Shown: positions 1 to 10,432 of the stretch, in pieces
Layout: each line of letters begins with the position of its first letter
How positions within the stretch are numbered: position 1 is the first letter of the stretch
Translations under genes and position numbers: made by a program
Notes under the pieces: model-generated
The model's input: only the letters and a program-made list of their open reading frames with translations
The model's database searches: none
Told to the model about the DNA's origin: nothing
From: Blepharisma stoltei
Taxonomy: Eukaryota > Ciliophora > Heterotrichea > Heterotrichida > Blepharismidae
DNA length: 64,000 bases
NCBI GenBank assembly: GCA_914767885.1
Contig: CAJZBQ010000012.1
Span: 310,001 to 374,000 of the forward strand
Direction of reading: 5' to 3'

Positions 1-528
1 TTAATTAAAAATAACTTACCAAATATGCATAGCAGCAAATAGATTAAAAGCTGAATGCCAGTTATTAAATCTTGAAGACAAAATATCGATTTGTACTAAA
101 CTCCCCTCTCCGTGAGCGAACAAATTCATTGGAAAGATCTCTATTTTTTTGGGTAAAAACCCGTCCTACTTGATCGAACAAATTTTTTTTATGCAAATTT
201 TTATAATGAAACCTCTGGTTAATTCTGTTGAAATTTTAACAGCTTGATAAAATTTACAATATTTGCTTTCCAAATTGGATTTTTTGAAAAAAAAATTAGT
301 ATAGAGTTTATATATAGATTTTTAAAAATAAAATCAACACCCTCCGGAACAAAATTTCTTTGTTCGCACAGGAGGGGAGTAACACTCTTTTAATTAATTT
401 GTTTGCATTGCTCTTAATGGCTTTATAAGGGAAAAAATTAGTAATCAATTTAATTGCAGCAATACAAAGAGAGGCCAAATAAGTTGAAAATATTTCATTG
501 ATTTATTCTAAGCATTTCAGTAAAATAA
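1..528. other. Left edge: IES-bearing stretch without a resolved gene
   Basis: This stretch holds one family A MITE (100-382). On the minus strand, joining across the MITE at TAA gives an open frame running off the left edge that reads ...RVLVQIDILSSRFNNW..., which could be the end of a membrane-type gene. A separate minus-strand ATG near 498 opens a hydrophobic frame starting MKYFQLIWPLFVLL, but the two frames do not match and I found no intron linking them. The gene model is unresolved. Confidence 0.3.
100..382. mobile_element. MITE family A, IES-like, copy 1 (283 bp)
   Basis: The ends are CTCCCCTCTCCGTGAGCGAAC on the left and a matching ...GGAGGGGAG on the right, flanked by the direct repeat TAA (97-99 and 380-382). 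The interior is AT-rich and shares the family A core, including the TTCTGTTGAAATTTTAAC-type stretch and the poly-T/poly-A blocks. Confidence 0.8.
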
Positions 529-1820
529 ATGTCAAAACCTATATTATCTAGAAAGCAAAGCAAAGAGTCCATAATTCCTGCAAAAACAGATACTCTATCA
601 CAAACTCAGCCAATTAGCTCATCGCTTCTAAAAAATTTTTCTGCATTAAGCTTATCAATTTCAAAATTTCCTAAATTAAACGAATCATTGAAGCTTAAAA
701 ACAAGTCTCCACTTAAGAAAATCGTAAGATCACGGTCAAAATCCACACTAAAGCATCCAAGTGATCTAAATTTATCAAAAATTGATATCGTTATTTGCAG
801 ATTTTTGAACTTTACCACCTAAGTGTGGAAATTTTTTTCCGCGTGTGAAAAGGTGTTTTTCACGTGTGGAGCCCTTTTGATTTCACATGTGTAATCCTCT
901 TTTCACACGCGGAAAAATTTCCACACTTAGGTGGTAAAGTTCAAAAATCTGCAAATAACGATATTAGTGTAAAGCCAAAATCAAAAAGACATAACAGATC
1001 ATGCTCCTCCAGCTTCATCATGGACCCTCAAAATAAAACTTTTATTGGGCTATCAGAAGGAAAACCAAATGAAAGTAAAGTGGTAAAGCTTGACCAGTCC
1101 ATTGACAATTTCAAAGCAATTTCTGTCGAAAATTCATGCGAATTAAAATTTACGAATTCTCCTGATCTTGAGCACAAGTTTGACCAAGAACTAAAAAAAT
1201 TTGAAAAAATGACCGATAATGATTTTAAATTAGAACAAAAGTTTTTATTTGCAAAAAATACATTTTCAAAAATCCTTGAAAACGACAATGAGTTTACCTC
1301 AATTTTAATTAAAATAAAAGGTGTCTATGATGCATACATAGAACATTTACTTTTAAAATGCGAAAACAAGTTAAAAAAATCGATAGATTTGCATTTAGAA
1401 AGCAAAAATTTGTCTAATCACATTGAAAAATCAAGAGAAAAAATCATAGAAGACTACAAAAAATTAAAAACAGAATTAAATGCAGCAAACAAAAAAATCA
1501 ACGATTCAGTTGTTAGGGAGAAAAAATACATTAAACTTTTAAGTTCACTCGAAAAGCAAGGGTACCCCATACAAGAAATCTATAATAATCTCAAAATGGA
1601 ACCGAAAAAGAACAGAAGTTCTCTTGCTTCAATCGATGAAGACTCATCAACAACTACAGATTATTCAGAGGTTTCTAGTCTAAAACGTGATAGTAACGTT
1701 CCGATCCCGAAATTGTCGCTTCCCGAACACTTATCTGATGGTTATCATCAAGAATTCATGTCTAAATTTAGCGAGTTTTCTGAGTCATGGAGAATTCAAA
1801 TAGAAAAAGACAAAAGATAG
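529..1820 (+). CDS. Coiled-coil hypothetical protein, exon split by hairpin IES
   Basis: I do not recognise the family. The frame starts at ATG 529 (MSKPILSRKQSKESI) and runs to about 786. A 176-bp hairpin IES then interrupts it. Removing 788-963 and keeping one TA joins ...NLSKIDI to SVKPKSKRHNRS in frame, and the total becomes exactly 372 codons (371 aa) ending at TAG. The N-terminus is basic and Ser/Lys-rich. The middle (roughly residues 130-260) is rich in E/K/L with heptad-like spacing, suggesting a coiled coil. The C-terminus is acidic and Ser-rich. No catalytic motif is visible. A filament or scaffold role is only a guess. Confidence 0.7.
788..963. mobile_element. Hairpin IES (about 176 bp) in coding exon
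   Basis: A near-perfect inverted repeat: the left arm begins TCGTTATTTGCAGATTTTTG and the right arm is its reverse complement. TA is present at both borders (786-787 and 962-963). The loop side carries the module CACGTGTGGAGCCCTTTT, which also occurs in the hairpin at about 2.6 kb. Excision restores the host reading frame. Confidence 0.85.
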
Positions 1821-1853
1821 ATAAGTAAATAAAATTTATAAATTTTCCCGTCA

Positions 1854-3978
1854 TTAGTTATTGATCAATGCTTGTCTCTTCCTCTTTCTTGCTTTTATGA
1901 TATTCTTTATTACGCAACCGATAATAATCAATATAATCACTCCGAGAATGCAAACTAGAATCTTCGCCCAGGTTGGGAATGCTTCATAAGTGTCATTGTC
2001 AGCTGAAATATCTTCGCATCCATATAAATATGATCTATCATTTACATCTATGCTCCATATGATATCTAGGTTATATTCAGCAGCTATATTTAGGAATGCA
2101 AAAACATTTTTACTGAAAATATGGACATGCTTTTATAAATAATTTAAGATTTTTATATTTGATTATTATATATAAAAATTGTGATCTCCTACAGTGGGTT
2201 TGTTAAAATTGATAGTCCCATCTTCAAAATGATGCAATTGATTTGCGACGACTAATAAAGTTTTGTCTTTATTATTAAATCCTAATGTATCTGGCCACAT
2301 CATACGCTCTGAATCATTTCCATATATTGTAAATTTGTTTACGCTAAAATCTGAAGCTACATTTGTAATGTCAGGCTGCTTATAAACTGAATTATTCTAT
2401 GCTTCATAAATTCTAATTAAATTTAATAATCATAATAATACTGATATTCTATTTTTTTTAAAAATCTAACTATTTATTGCCAAAAAAATTATAGCAGTTG
2501 CCCGATGATGGCGCATTGAGCGCCATCATCGGGCAACACCAGGCAAGGGTCCACAGTTGAAATGGATTCCACGTGTGGAGCCCTTTTTAAAACGTGGAGA
2601 ATCCTCATTTCCACGAGCCAAAATGGGCTCCACACGTGGAACCCATTTCACGTGTGGACCCTTGTTTGGCGTTGCCCGATGATGGCGCATTGAGCGCCAT
2701 CATCGGGCAACTGCTATATTTTATTTTCGATTTTAACTCCTTTTTCTATATATTCAAGCGCAGTGATATACAAATTATTTTTCTCTGAAGCAGCTAGCCC
2801 ATCACTTGCGCTTTTTTTTCATCCAATGGGTTGCACATAATTTGAAATATTTGCATGATATTTTGGGTCCCTTAAATACATAGTATCGATAGAATATAAA
2901 TATTGGCTTGTCAATGGCGTATAATAGAGTGTCCTTTTATCGCATGATAACGCAATTCCATCTGCTCCTGTCTCCATTGGACTATTTTTAAGCACCTGCT
3001 CCCCATTAATATAAATTCTTAATGTTTCATTATTCATCACTGAAATATCGCTCGCTAGTAACCTCCAAACCTGCGATGTTTTTGTATTTAACACTATAAT
3101 TGCTGGCTCTAGTGGGTCATCGGAATTTATAGGCAATCCTGAATCAGTTATATATGCAAACTCTCTCAGTGGGTCTAAAACAATATCATTCAAAAACGAA
3201 TTATTCGCAGAGGTGACGCTTGACAAATCGTATGTCATATTTTTCTTTCCAGTTATTGAATTATACTTTACTAGCTTTTGGCTCTTACTCCCCCCTCCGT
3301 GAGTGAACAAAACCATTAGAAAAATCCCTATTTTTTGCCTAAAAACCCAGCAACAAAATTTTTTTTAGAAAAAAATTTTGATATATAAGTGATAATTAGT
3401 TTAATGAATAATGAAATCATTAGCTAATTCTGTTTAATTTTATTTGCTTTTCAATTTTTGCGAAGTGGGATTTTTTTTAAATTTCGAAAAAAAAAAAATT
3501 CTATAAAGCTTAAAAAAAAATTAACCTCCTTCATGAGCGAACAAGATTTTTTTGTTTGCTCACGGAGGGGGGAGTTAGCAATTGCTGAATTTCCGTTAAC
3601 TTTGCCTTGATCAAGCACCCAAATGTAGTCATCTAGATCAATTTCAAAGCCTAATACAGACTGTAATGCTTCTGCGACTCCTTCTTCATTTTCTTCTAAG
3701 CTTGGAAAAGGTTTCAGCAGTAGAGCGTCATCGTTCTGTGAAACGATTTGGTTTAAGGTCGCTACAACGTTTTCCTTCCACCTAGGGACTGATATAAAAA
3801 TGTCTCCTTGTGAGTTCATTTTGATTCCTGCAGGCATACAGCAGGTGTAAAGCTGATTATTTACATAGCTTTCAGCATCTGCTGGATCATCGAATGTGAA
3901 ATTTAGCCAATTGAACTGATATAATATATCTTCTGTTCGCCCAAATACCAAAGGAACTAAGACTAAAATAATCAACAT
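1854..3978 (-). CDS. Yellow / major royal jelly protein family, membrane-anchored
   Basis: A secreted six-bladed beta-propeller of the Yellow/MRJP family. It starts with a signal peptide (MLIILVLVPLVFG). Family hallmarks appear in order: SVPRWKENVVATLN, DYIWVLDQG, LVKYNSITG, FLNDIVLDPLREFAYITDSG, IIVLNTKTSQVWRLL, GADGIALSCDKRTLYYTPL, MMWPDTLGF and VVANQLHHF. Downstream come about 20 hydrophobic residues (ILVCILGVIILIIIGCVI) and a short basic tail, so the protein is probably type I membrane-anchored. Two IESs interrupt it: a family A MITE (about 3288-3578; excision gives GNSAIAKSQKLVK) and a composite IES (about 2395-2723; excision gives KIENNSVYKQPD). A third AT-rich break near 2110-2175 is not resolved. 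Insect members bind small ligands or act in pigmentation; the ligand here is unknown. Confidence 0.85.
2395..2723. mobile_element. Composite IES with nested GC-rich hairpin
   Basis: TA-bounded AT-rich IES in the Yellow-like gene. Removal joins ...VKIEN to NSVYKQPD in frame. Inside it (about 2491-2713) lies a hairpin with arms starting TAGCAGTTGCCCGATGATGG and ending in the reverse complement. The hairpin has its own TA borders and a further inner palindrome around CACGTGTGGAGCCC. This looks like a hairpin element inserted into an older IES. Confidence 0.75.
3288..3578. mobile_element. MITE family A IES, copy 2 (about 291 bp)
   Basis: Terminal CTCCCCCCTCCGTGAGTGAAC and its inverted copy, flanked by TTA on both sides. 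Excision restores GCT-AAG-AGC in the Yellow-like gene. The site after removal reads CTTAG. Confidence 0.92.
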
Positions 3979-4013
3979 TTTATTTAGCTCAAGTTTATTA
4001 TAAGTTATGAATT

Positions 4014-4649
4014 TTATGATAAAAATTTTGATGACTTTGCTTGCGGGCTTGTGTTCAGAAAAGAACTTAGCTGATTTTGAATATTATGTGCTAGGGACTC
4101 AAGATTTTCAAGCCTCTGGCTAAAATTAGTCATAGTTGCCATAATGGTTTTAAGCATTTCATGATCTGACATATGATTATTTTCATCGGGCTGTATATGA
4201 GGCTCAACAATAACTGGCAGATTTAACTGTGGGTCTTCAAGCAAATTATCATAAAGTTGTTGTATGTTTTGAGATTTTATTAGGAGATCTTTATAAGTTG
4301 TCTCCAATTTTAAATATTTCTGCTTATATTTGTCTTCATTTATTCTATATTAGAATTACGGTGATCGAGATCTTGAGCTGCATCTTGCTGGGGTTGCAGA
4401 TTTTGGGATATTCAAAATCGCTTTAGGCTCTGAGTCAGATATCATGCTTAGCACTGTTTCCTCAGGACTAACATTTCTATTAACTGGTTCCTCTGAATAT
4501 ATAGAAGCAGGCGCTGAAATTTCCCCTTCATAATTATCATTATAACTTTTTGAAAAATTGAATTGCGAGCTCACACTTGTTATTATTTTAGGGTGCCTCT
4601 TTTTTAATTGAAGCTTTGCAGCGGTATAGCTTCCACGTCTTTTATTCAT
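4014..4649 (-). CDS. Hypothetical protein, 206 aa, one 15-nt intron
   Basis: Two open segments join through a 15-nt intron GTAATTCTAATATAG (about 4345-4359). The junction reads ...SSRSRSPINEDKYKQKYLKLE. The joined gene is 207 codons including the stop. The N-terminal half is basic and Ser-rich (MNKRRGSYTAAKLQLKK). The C-terminal half has a predicted helix (LETTYKDLLIKSQNIQQLYDN) and a short coiled coil (MTNFSQRLENLESLAHNIQ). No family was recognised. It is divergent from the small plus-strand gene starting at 4724, so they may share an AT-rich promoter of about 75 bp. Confidence 0.7.
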
Positions 4650-4723
4650 TTATAATTAAATTTAACTATAATAAAGCTTTTGTACCTTTATTATTGTTAT
4701 TCATGAGCATATAGTAGAAAAAT

Positions 4724-5380
4724 ATGGATTCAATTAAACAAAAATTTTACTATAAACTTGTCTTACTTAACAAATCCAAATATTATACCATATCTGAAAA
4801 ACCTCAAGAATTAGTGATGGGTGATACAACTGAACAAAATTTACTTCAAAGCTCTTTAGTATATGTCTATAGAACCCAAGAGCTTGCGCTTTCAAATGAA
4901 ATGTAAATTTAATTCAGACGCGTAAAAGATCCTAAAACTCATTTAAGCCCAAAAACTGTTATAAAAATAATGTGCTGAGGAGATTCCAAAGAAGAAGACC
5001 CAAAATATGCATTTAGTTTTATGTGTCCTATATTGGATGTAGGATTTCCGTTTAAACCCCAAAAACCAATCAGAGACGTTTCTCGACGCTCGAAAATTAT
5101 CCCTCCAAAAGAGCTTCGAAGCTTACCTTATTGAAGAGACATAACTCCTTGCAGATATGGGCTTCGAAAGCTCCCATCTCCCAAGCTCTCAGTAAGAAGC
5201 ATTTCTCACATAAATTGACGAGTCAAAAGCAGCCGAGCGTATGAAAAGCTGCGAAAAATGGAAGAAGAAACTGAAAAATTGGAAAAAGAAATCTCGGAAA
5301 TTGAGAAATTTGCCGATCTTCTTGACTTAGAAAATGATGATTTTTTAAAAGATTCTGCTATAAATGAGAGTATAAAATAA
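4724..5380 (+). CDS. Hypothetical basic protein with C-terminal coiled coil
   Basis: It starts MDSIKQKFYYKLVLLNKSK and continues through a 15-nt intron GTAAATTTAATTCAG (about 4903-4917), giving ...ALSNEIRVKDPKTH. Three TGA codons are read as Trp (IMCWGD, LPYWRD, HINWRV). The tail is a short coiled coil (KLRKMEEETEKLEKEISEIE) ending at TAA near 5380. A standard-code reading would stop at the intron and miss two thirds of the gene. The family is unknown. The total is about 213 aa. Confidence 0.75.
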
Positions 5381-5405
5381 GATGTTGTTGTGAAGAAAAG
5401 TTAGC

Positions 5406-5988
5406 TTAACGATAACTCTTTTGTCGTCTTGCTCTAGCACCAGGGCCACCATATTTCTTGGGCTCTTTTCTTCTTGGATCTGCAACTATACTTTAATGAG
5501 GGTATTTTTTTGAAAAATAAAGAGATATTTTGCTAATTTATCTAAAAAATAAGGCTGAATTTAGATTTTTTGATATAAAATCTATGTAAAAAGGATAATA
5601 AACTACGATCATAAGCTAAAATCATTTCTTTGATTTGACGCTTTGATGCTTCATCAACATATTTTTGGTAAAATGCAATAATTCCTTTAGCAATTGCCTG
5701 TCTAACTGCGTAGATTTGGCTAACATAGCCACCACCATGAACTCTGATTTTGAAGTCAACTTTGCTAAATCTTGACTCTCCAAGCAAGAGAATTGGCTCT
5801 AATACTTTTACTCTTAATGTCTGTGGTTCAACAAGGTGAAGTGGGACACCATTAACTCTGATCATCCCTTTTCCTTTGGTTATCAAAGCTACAGCCTGAG
5901 CGTGTTTCTTTTTTCCATAGGTTTGAACACTTTCAATTCTTGGAAGATGAGTGTGGACAGGCTGAGCCATTTTAAGATTTATGGTCAA
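5406..5988 (-). CDS. RPS16: Ribosomal protein uS9 (eukaryotic RPS16)
   Basis: Small-subunit ribosomal protein uS9. Family blocks seen: ESVQTYGKKKHAQAVALI, GKGMIRVNGVPLHLVEPQ, RVHGGGYVSQIYAVRQAIAKG, FYQKYVDEASK, and the conserved end VADPRRKEPKKYGGPGARAR...KSYR that reaches into the decoding site. Between AYDRSLL and VADPRRK lies a TA-bounded AT-rich insertion of 109 bp (about 5487-5595); removing it gives the expected uS9 sequence and a length divisible by three. The start may be at MTINLK (157 aa) or at the downstream MAQPVH (151 aa). eL39 lies nearby on the same strand. Confidence 0.95.
5487..5595. mobile_element. Short AT-rich IES (about 109 bp) in uS9 gene
   Basis: It is TA-bounded, AT-rich, and without clear long terminal repeats. 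Excision joins CGT-AGT-TTA-TTA to GTT-GCA-GAT, exactly the expected RSLLVAD of uS9. It lacks the 15-nt intron form. Confidence 0.85.
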
Positions 5989-6391
5989 TTCGCTAAAAGT
6001 TATTTTTTGGTATTGTGCACTTTCTTTGAAGTTTTTGATTTCATTTTAAGATTATTTAGTGCTCTTAAGCAATTATAAGTGAATTTCTAAATTTTCTATC
6101 AAATTTATCCTTTTTTGATCACAGATAATATGAAATTGCACCTCAGAATTTTTTAGAGCTCCCACAGCAAAACTGAAGAGTTTTCAATGAACAAAATGCC
6201 AAATAGAAGCAAAGAAACAAATGATTAGCATAGAGATGCAACAAATCAACTTTTATCTGTTTTTATCGATAATTGGCTCACAACGATGAGGATTAATTAT
6301 TCTTTTTACAAGGATTCTGAAGATAAAAGGCTCATTAATATAATTTTAATTGAAAAATCACAATATCAAACAATGTTTGCTAACTAGTTAC

Positions 6392-6562
6392 TTAAACCTT
6401 AAGCTTGGTTCTTCTCCAGTGTCTCCTCTTTGAATTATAGCGTTGGGTGTTGTCTGTCTTGTAGAAAGCCCATCTAGGCATAGGTCTGTTTTGTTTTCTT
6501 AGCCTTCCCATTGTTTTTTTTGCTCTCAACGATTTGACAGCTCCCTAAATAGTTCTTACCAT
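6392..6562 (-). CDS. RPL39: Ribosomal protein eL39
   Basis: Large-subunit protein eL39, 51 aa, lining the peptide exit tunnel. The coding sequence is ATG, then a 15-nt intron GTAAGAACTATTTAG (about 6545-6559), then [19 protein letters not shown] followed by [20 protein letters not shown] and [11 protein letters not shown]. The NRPx[17 protein letters not shown] block is diagnostic for eL39, and the length matches the family. The intron sits directly after the start codon. The gene is too short and too split to appear as one long open frame. Confidence 0.93.
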
Positions 6563-6997
6563 TTGTGAGATTTATTTATTAATGGCCGATCCTTTTATAA
6601 GTGCAGTGTGGAAGGAATTACTCAAAAATATTCATAAAAATTATAAAGGATATTGTAACTGAATTCATAAACGGGTTATTTTATTGGGACACATAAATTG
6701 TGATTTTTAATTAAATGTTAGGAGACTTATTAACATTTTACAATTAATCCTTATTAGATTATCATTTATTATATTAATTTTTTGTTATTGGAAACTTATA
6801 TTAGCTTATTCTTAATGCTTTTATAATATTGTTTGATTAATGCTGAGGCTTTTTAGATTCGATTAAATTTGAGCATTCTACTAGACTTATGGCGAGATCT
6901 ATAAATTAGCAATATTTTCTAATTAGCAAATCAGTAATTATCAAAAAATTCTTATGTAAATCCTAGCTTCGATTTATCTATATTGAAAAGACTTAAA
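6563..6997. other. AT-rich intergenic region
   Basis: Upstream of eL39 and downstream of the casein kinase gene. I see only AT-rich DNA with no coding frame, tRNA-like B box or repeat of the families described here. Confidence 0.6.
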
Positions 6998-8462
6998 TTA
7001 CAATCGTCGCCTTTGCTGAGGTTTAACCTCTTCATTTTGTTGTTGAGGCTCTGGTATTTTTTCATCTTCCACATTATTTTCTCTTTCTTTTGTTCTTTCC
7101 TCATTTCTTGAATTTTTATTCTAAATAGCGTTTACAAAGTTCAAAATAGTCCAATCATAAATATAATATTTTCCTTAAACTAGTCATTAAAATATCCCTC
7201 CATTTATACACTACTCAATTTATTATAAAACATCATAAAATCATACTGATAATTTTCCCTAAAAAACAAGTCTTTGAACATCCTTTTCAAATATGCATAA
7301 TCAGGTCTTTCTTCAAATCTTAGCCCTCTTGCGTAATTCATATATGTAAAAAACTCCTGAGGAAACCCTTGGCAGAGGACTTCATTTCTAGTATCCAGCT
7401 TGCGCTGCATGATTAAATCATATTTTTCTTTTTTTGAATGAGCTCGAATTCCCATCCATGGGAGACTTCCTCGGAGAAAATACATAAAAACAAAGCCAAG
7501 ACCTTCAATGTCGTCTCGCCTAGACTGCTCAATGCCCATGTGAGTGTTGACTGCTGCATATCTTGCTGTGCCTGTTAAACTTTTGCCTTCTCGGTAAGGG
7601 ATGTGTTGTTGGGTTTTCGGGTCTCGATATTTTTTGGCTAAGCCGAAGTCTATTATAAATATTTGATTTGCTCTTTTCCCAAGACCAATCAAAAAGTTGT
7701 CTGGCTTGATATCTCTGTGCAGAAAATTCTTACTCCCTTTGTGAGTGAACAAAAAAATTTTGTTCAACACTGAGGGATTATATTTTTTTTTAAAATTTAT
7801 ATATAAATTTTATATTAAATTTTTTTTCGAAATTTAAAATATCCATTTTCATAAAAATTGAGAAGTAAAACTTAATTTAATTTGTAAAATTTATGTTTTA
7901 AAATGCAAGCTGTTCCAAAAAAATTCAACAGAATTAGCTAAAGATTTCGTTATACTAATTATCATTTATATATCGAAATATGTTTATGTTAAAAAAATCA
8001 TTATTCGCTCACGGAGGGCGAGTTTTTGCGCAAAATAAGGATTTTTCCAATGGTTTTATTCGCTTACGGAGGGGGGGAATTAGCATGGAAAAATTCTACT
8101 CGAGAAATCATTTGATCTGCCAACATCAATACTGTCTTCATAGAAAACCTACGGTTGCACATTGAAAACAAATCCTCTAGCGAAGGGCCTAATAAATCCA
8201 GCACCATTATATTGTACTCGCCTTCTACACCATATCAGTGAATATTTGGGATCCCTACGCCACCTTGTAAGAGACGATATAGTTTTGATTCATAGAGAAG
8301 CTGAGGGTGGCGTGAATCAACACGCTCGAGTTTTATTGCAACTTCTTCGTTAGTTTGAACGTTGGTGCCAAGATAAATTTCTCCAAAAGAACCACTACCA
8401 ATCTTTCCACCAAGTCTGTACTTACCAGCAGCTATACGAATGTCGACATTTCTGCTGCTCAT
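6998..8462 (-). CDS. Casein kinase 1 family Ser/Thr kinase
   Basis: A CK1-type kinase of 341 aa after removing interruptions. Visible motifs: glycine loop [19 protein letters not shown] lysine, catalytic [22 protein letters not shown], the CK1-type [20 protein letters not shown] (in place of APE), and C-terminal [11 protein letters not shown] family A MITE (about 7733-8082) splits the gene just before the catalytic loop; excision gives [19 protein letters not shown] 74-bp AT-rich IES (about 7164-7237) is removed to give NYQYDFIYDWTIL. A 15-nt intron GTAAACGCTATTTAG follows. The tail is Gln/Glu-rich ([17 protein letters not shown]). The joined length is exactly 342 codons. CK1 enzymes act in Wnt/clock-type signalling and ciliary regulation elsewhere; the role here is unknown. 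Confidence 0.95.
7164..7237. mobile_element. Very short AT-rich IES (about 74 bp) in CK1 gene
   Basis: TA-bounded. It contains in-frame TAA and TAG. Its removal restores the conserved CK1 sequence QYDFIYDWT. It lacks GT..AG intron borders at the required junction. Confidence 0.75.
7733..8082. mobile_element. MITE family A IES, copy 3 (about 350 bp)
   Basis: Terminal CTCCCTTTGTGAGTGAAC and an inverted right end with two GAGGG-type boxes, flanked by TTA. Excision restores the CK1 frame. The restored site is CTTAG. Confidence 0.92.
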
Positions 8463-8577
8463 TTTAGATTATATGAAAATCATAAAATTTCTGGTTCTTA
8501 AATATGATGATTTCAATTGATTTTTTTATAAAATAGAGCAATAGCAAACTCTGAAAGCAAGATCATTATAATTAAAT

Positions 8578-10140
8578 ATGGCGTCATTCGAGTTTTCTGA
8601 TCTCCCTACCGAAAATTCATCTCTCGAGCATTTTAATTATGAGGTTAGGTTTCCCTTGTGAAGTTATCCCAGCTATGTTTGGGAGGCAAGAGTCGGGCGA
8701 TTTTTCCTGCCAGTCTCCTAACCTTAGGGAGGAATTTTTTAGAAGGAAGCCACTTATCCCATGCGGTGGAAACTAGGACCTTCAGGGTTCTGACAGATCC
8801 AAGTAGGTAGCCTGAGCTCAAAGATGAGTCAGCCTAAACTTCAAGACAGGCATCCTCGTCATGTAACGAAATCAAGGTGGCCATACTTAGCGGACAAATG
8901 AAGATGGTAGAATTTCACCCCAGATAGGTGTTGGAGGCAGCAGTGGCAGCGCGCGCAACCTGATATTGAACGTTAAAACGAATAATAAATCTAATTGAAT
9001 AGAATTGAAAGCAAGATAAATAATTTAAATATATGTCTATAATTCAATATAGTGCAATATAAAACCTTATAGGGAGATTTCAGATTTTTTAATAACTCCC
9101 ATCGGTGAATAAGCAAAAGAATTTTGCTTGCCCTGAAAGAATATATTTTTATGTATATAGAGATATGAGCTATATATATTAAAATATTATCTTTTGGGCT
9201 TTGTATATGGCCATACTGGTGGTCAGCTTTGCATTTATTCAAATCTGGCGTTACGAAGCTGGGTTTTTAACTAATTAATATAGATTTTCTATATACATAA
9301 AATGTTCGATGACGAGTGACCCATCCTTCCCGTAGCGGTGTCCTTATGCATATCCGGACGTGGTTTTTTAATGAAAGTAATTGCCCAAGGAATTTGGTTA
9401 GCCTTGAGGTGAGGAGCCCAGCACTATTTCTTTTGATCAGTGGTCTGGATCGAGCGGAAATCTTTGCATCATTTTAACCACAACTCAGACTAAGAGCAGG
9501 GTGACTTACTTGCTCAAGCTGTTTGGCTGCCTATTCCAAATGGTGTAAATTGTTGAGTTTTTTCCTTTGAAGATGATCCAGTGAAAAAATGGAAGTCATC
9601 TCGACAATACTATCAACGCTTATTAAGGGTCAGCCTACCCAGTTGAAAAGGCCCAATGGCAGGGAGATCTAGCCAGAGTTCCAAGGGTTAGCGCAGAAAG
9701 GGCTAAGGCTTAAATTGGAAATGGAGGTTCGGAGCAAAATCCTCATTGGAGGATCAAATAGAGAGACCTCTATTGAGAAACTGGGGGCTTCGGCCCGGGC
9801 TCATGCTAAGTTGGAAGCAGCCTACATACCTCTGCAATTCTATGGGGCAGCATTTTGGGCTGTCTTCGTGGAAGAGGACTATAATACCCAGTGTAAATCT
9901 AATCTAATACTGATTTTTCCAATAGTTTTGTTCACTCTCAGAGGAGGGGAGTAAGAAATATCTAAAGAAAATTATTCATATTTTTATTATAGATAATCAA
10001 ATAATTTCTTTCTTAATTGCAAAAACATTAGACTTATTTATTTTCATGCTATTTTAATTTTTTAACAATGATTTTTTATTAATTCTTTGTCACAATCTTT
10101 TTTTAATTAATCTGCCAATAAGCCTAGAGAAATTTTACTT
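8578..10140. other. Repeat-rich region with GC-richer retroposon-like segments
   Basis: An ATG at 8578 opens MASFEFSDLPTENSSLEHFN, which may be the first exon of a gene; the frame soon enters GC-richer, apparently non-coding DNA (about 8640-8965). A second GC-richer block lies at about 9300-9900. A diverged family A left end (near 9090, ACTCCCATCGGTGAATAAGC) and a good right end (about 9925-9953, CTCAGAGGAGGGGAGTAAG) bracket that second block, so it may be a MITE with a retroposon-like insert. I could not connect any gene across this region. Confidence 0.45.
9090..9953. mobile_element. Probable family A MITE with large nested insert, copy 4
   Basis: The right end matches other family A right ends (GATTTTTCCAATAGTTTTGT then CTC...GGAGGGGAGTAA). 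The left end is degraded. The interior 9300-9900 is GC-richer and unlike the MITE core. Confidence 0.45.
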
Positions 10141-10412
10141 ACTCCACTTTAAATTGCGACAAAATATTAATAAAATTTCATTCTCCCCTTTTAAATTAAA
10201 TACTAATTTTTATAAAATAGCTTCGACTTAATTTTATGGAGGAGCGCAACTAGATTTTAAACTATTGGCGCTGAATCTATTAATTTTGAGTTATTTTTCA
10301 TATAATAAATTAAAGCTCAAAACTTTTTTGCATTCAATTTTCTGTTTTATTTACAATTATTTTATATAAACTGGAACGGAATTTTCTGTTTAATTTTAAA
10401 AGAGGGGAATTA
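10141..10412. mobile_element. MITE family B copy upstream of a start codon
   Basis: The left end is ACTCCACTTTAAATTGCGAC. The right end is ...TTTTAAAAGAGGGGAATTAA. Poly-T and AATTTTAATAAATTAG-like parts resemble the copies at 44.1 and 58.8 kb. It ends about 20 bp before the ATG at 10433, so it lies in the leader or promoter. Confidence 0.6.
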
Positions 10413-10432
10413 ATAACGAAAAATAAATAAGG

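Noticed and set aside
864-963. Alternative GTG-started N-terminus for the gene ending at 1820
   Set aside because: This part lies in the right arm of a hairpin IES; joining at TA gives a better upstream exon starting at ATG 529.
2498-2712. Long GC-rich palindrome as a terminator or attenuator
   Set aside because: It sits inside a coding region of a eukaryotic gene and has TA borders; the IES explanation restores the protein.
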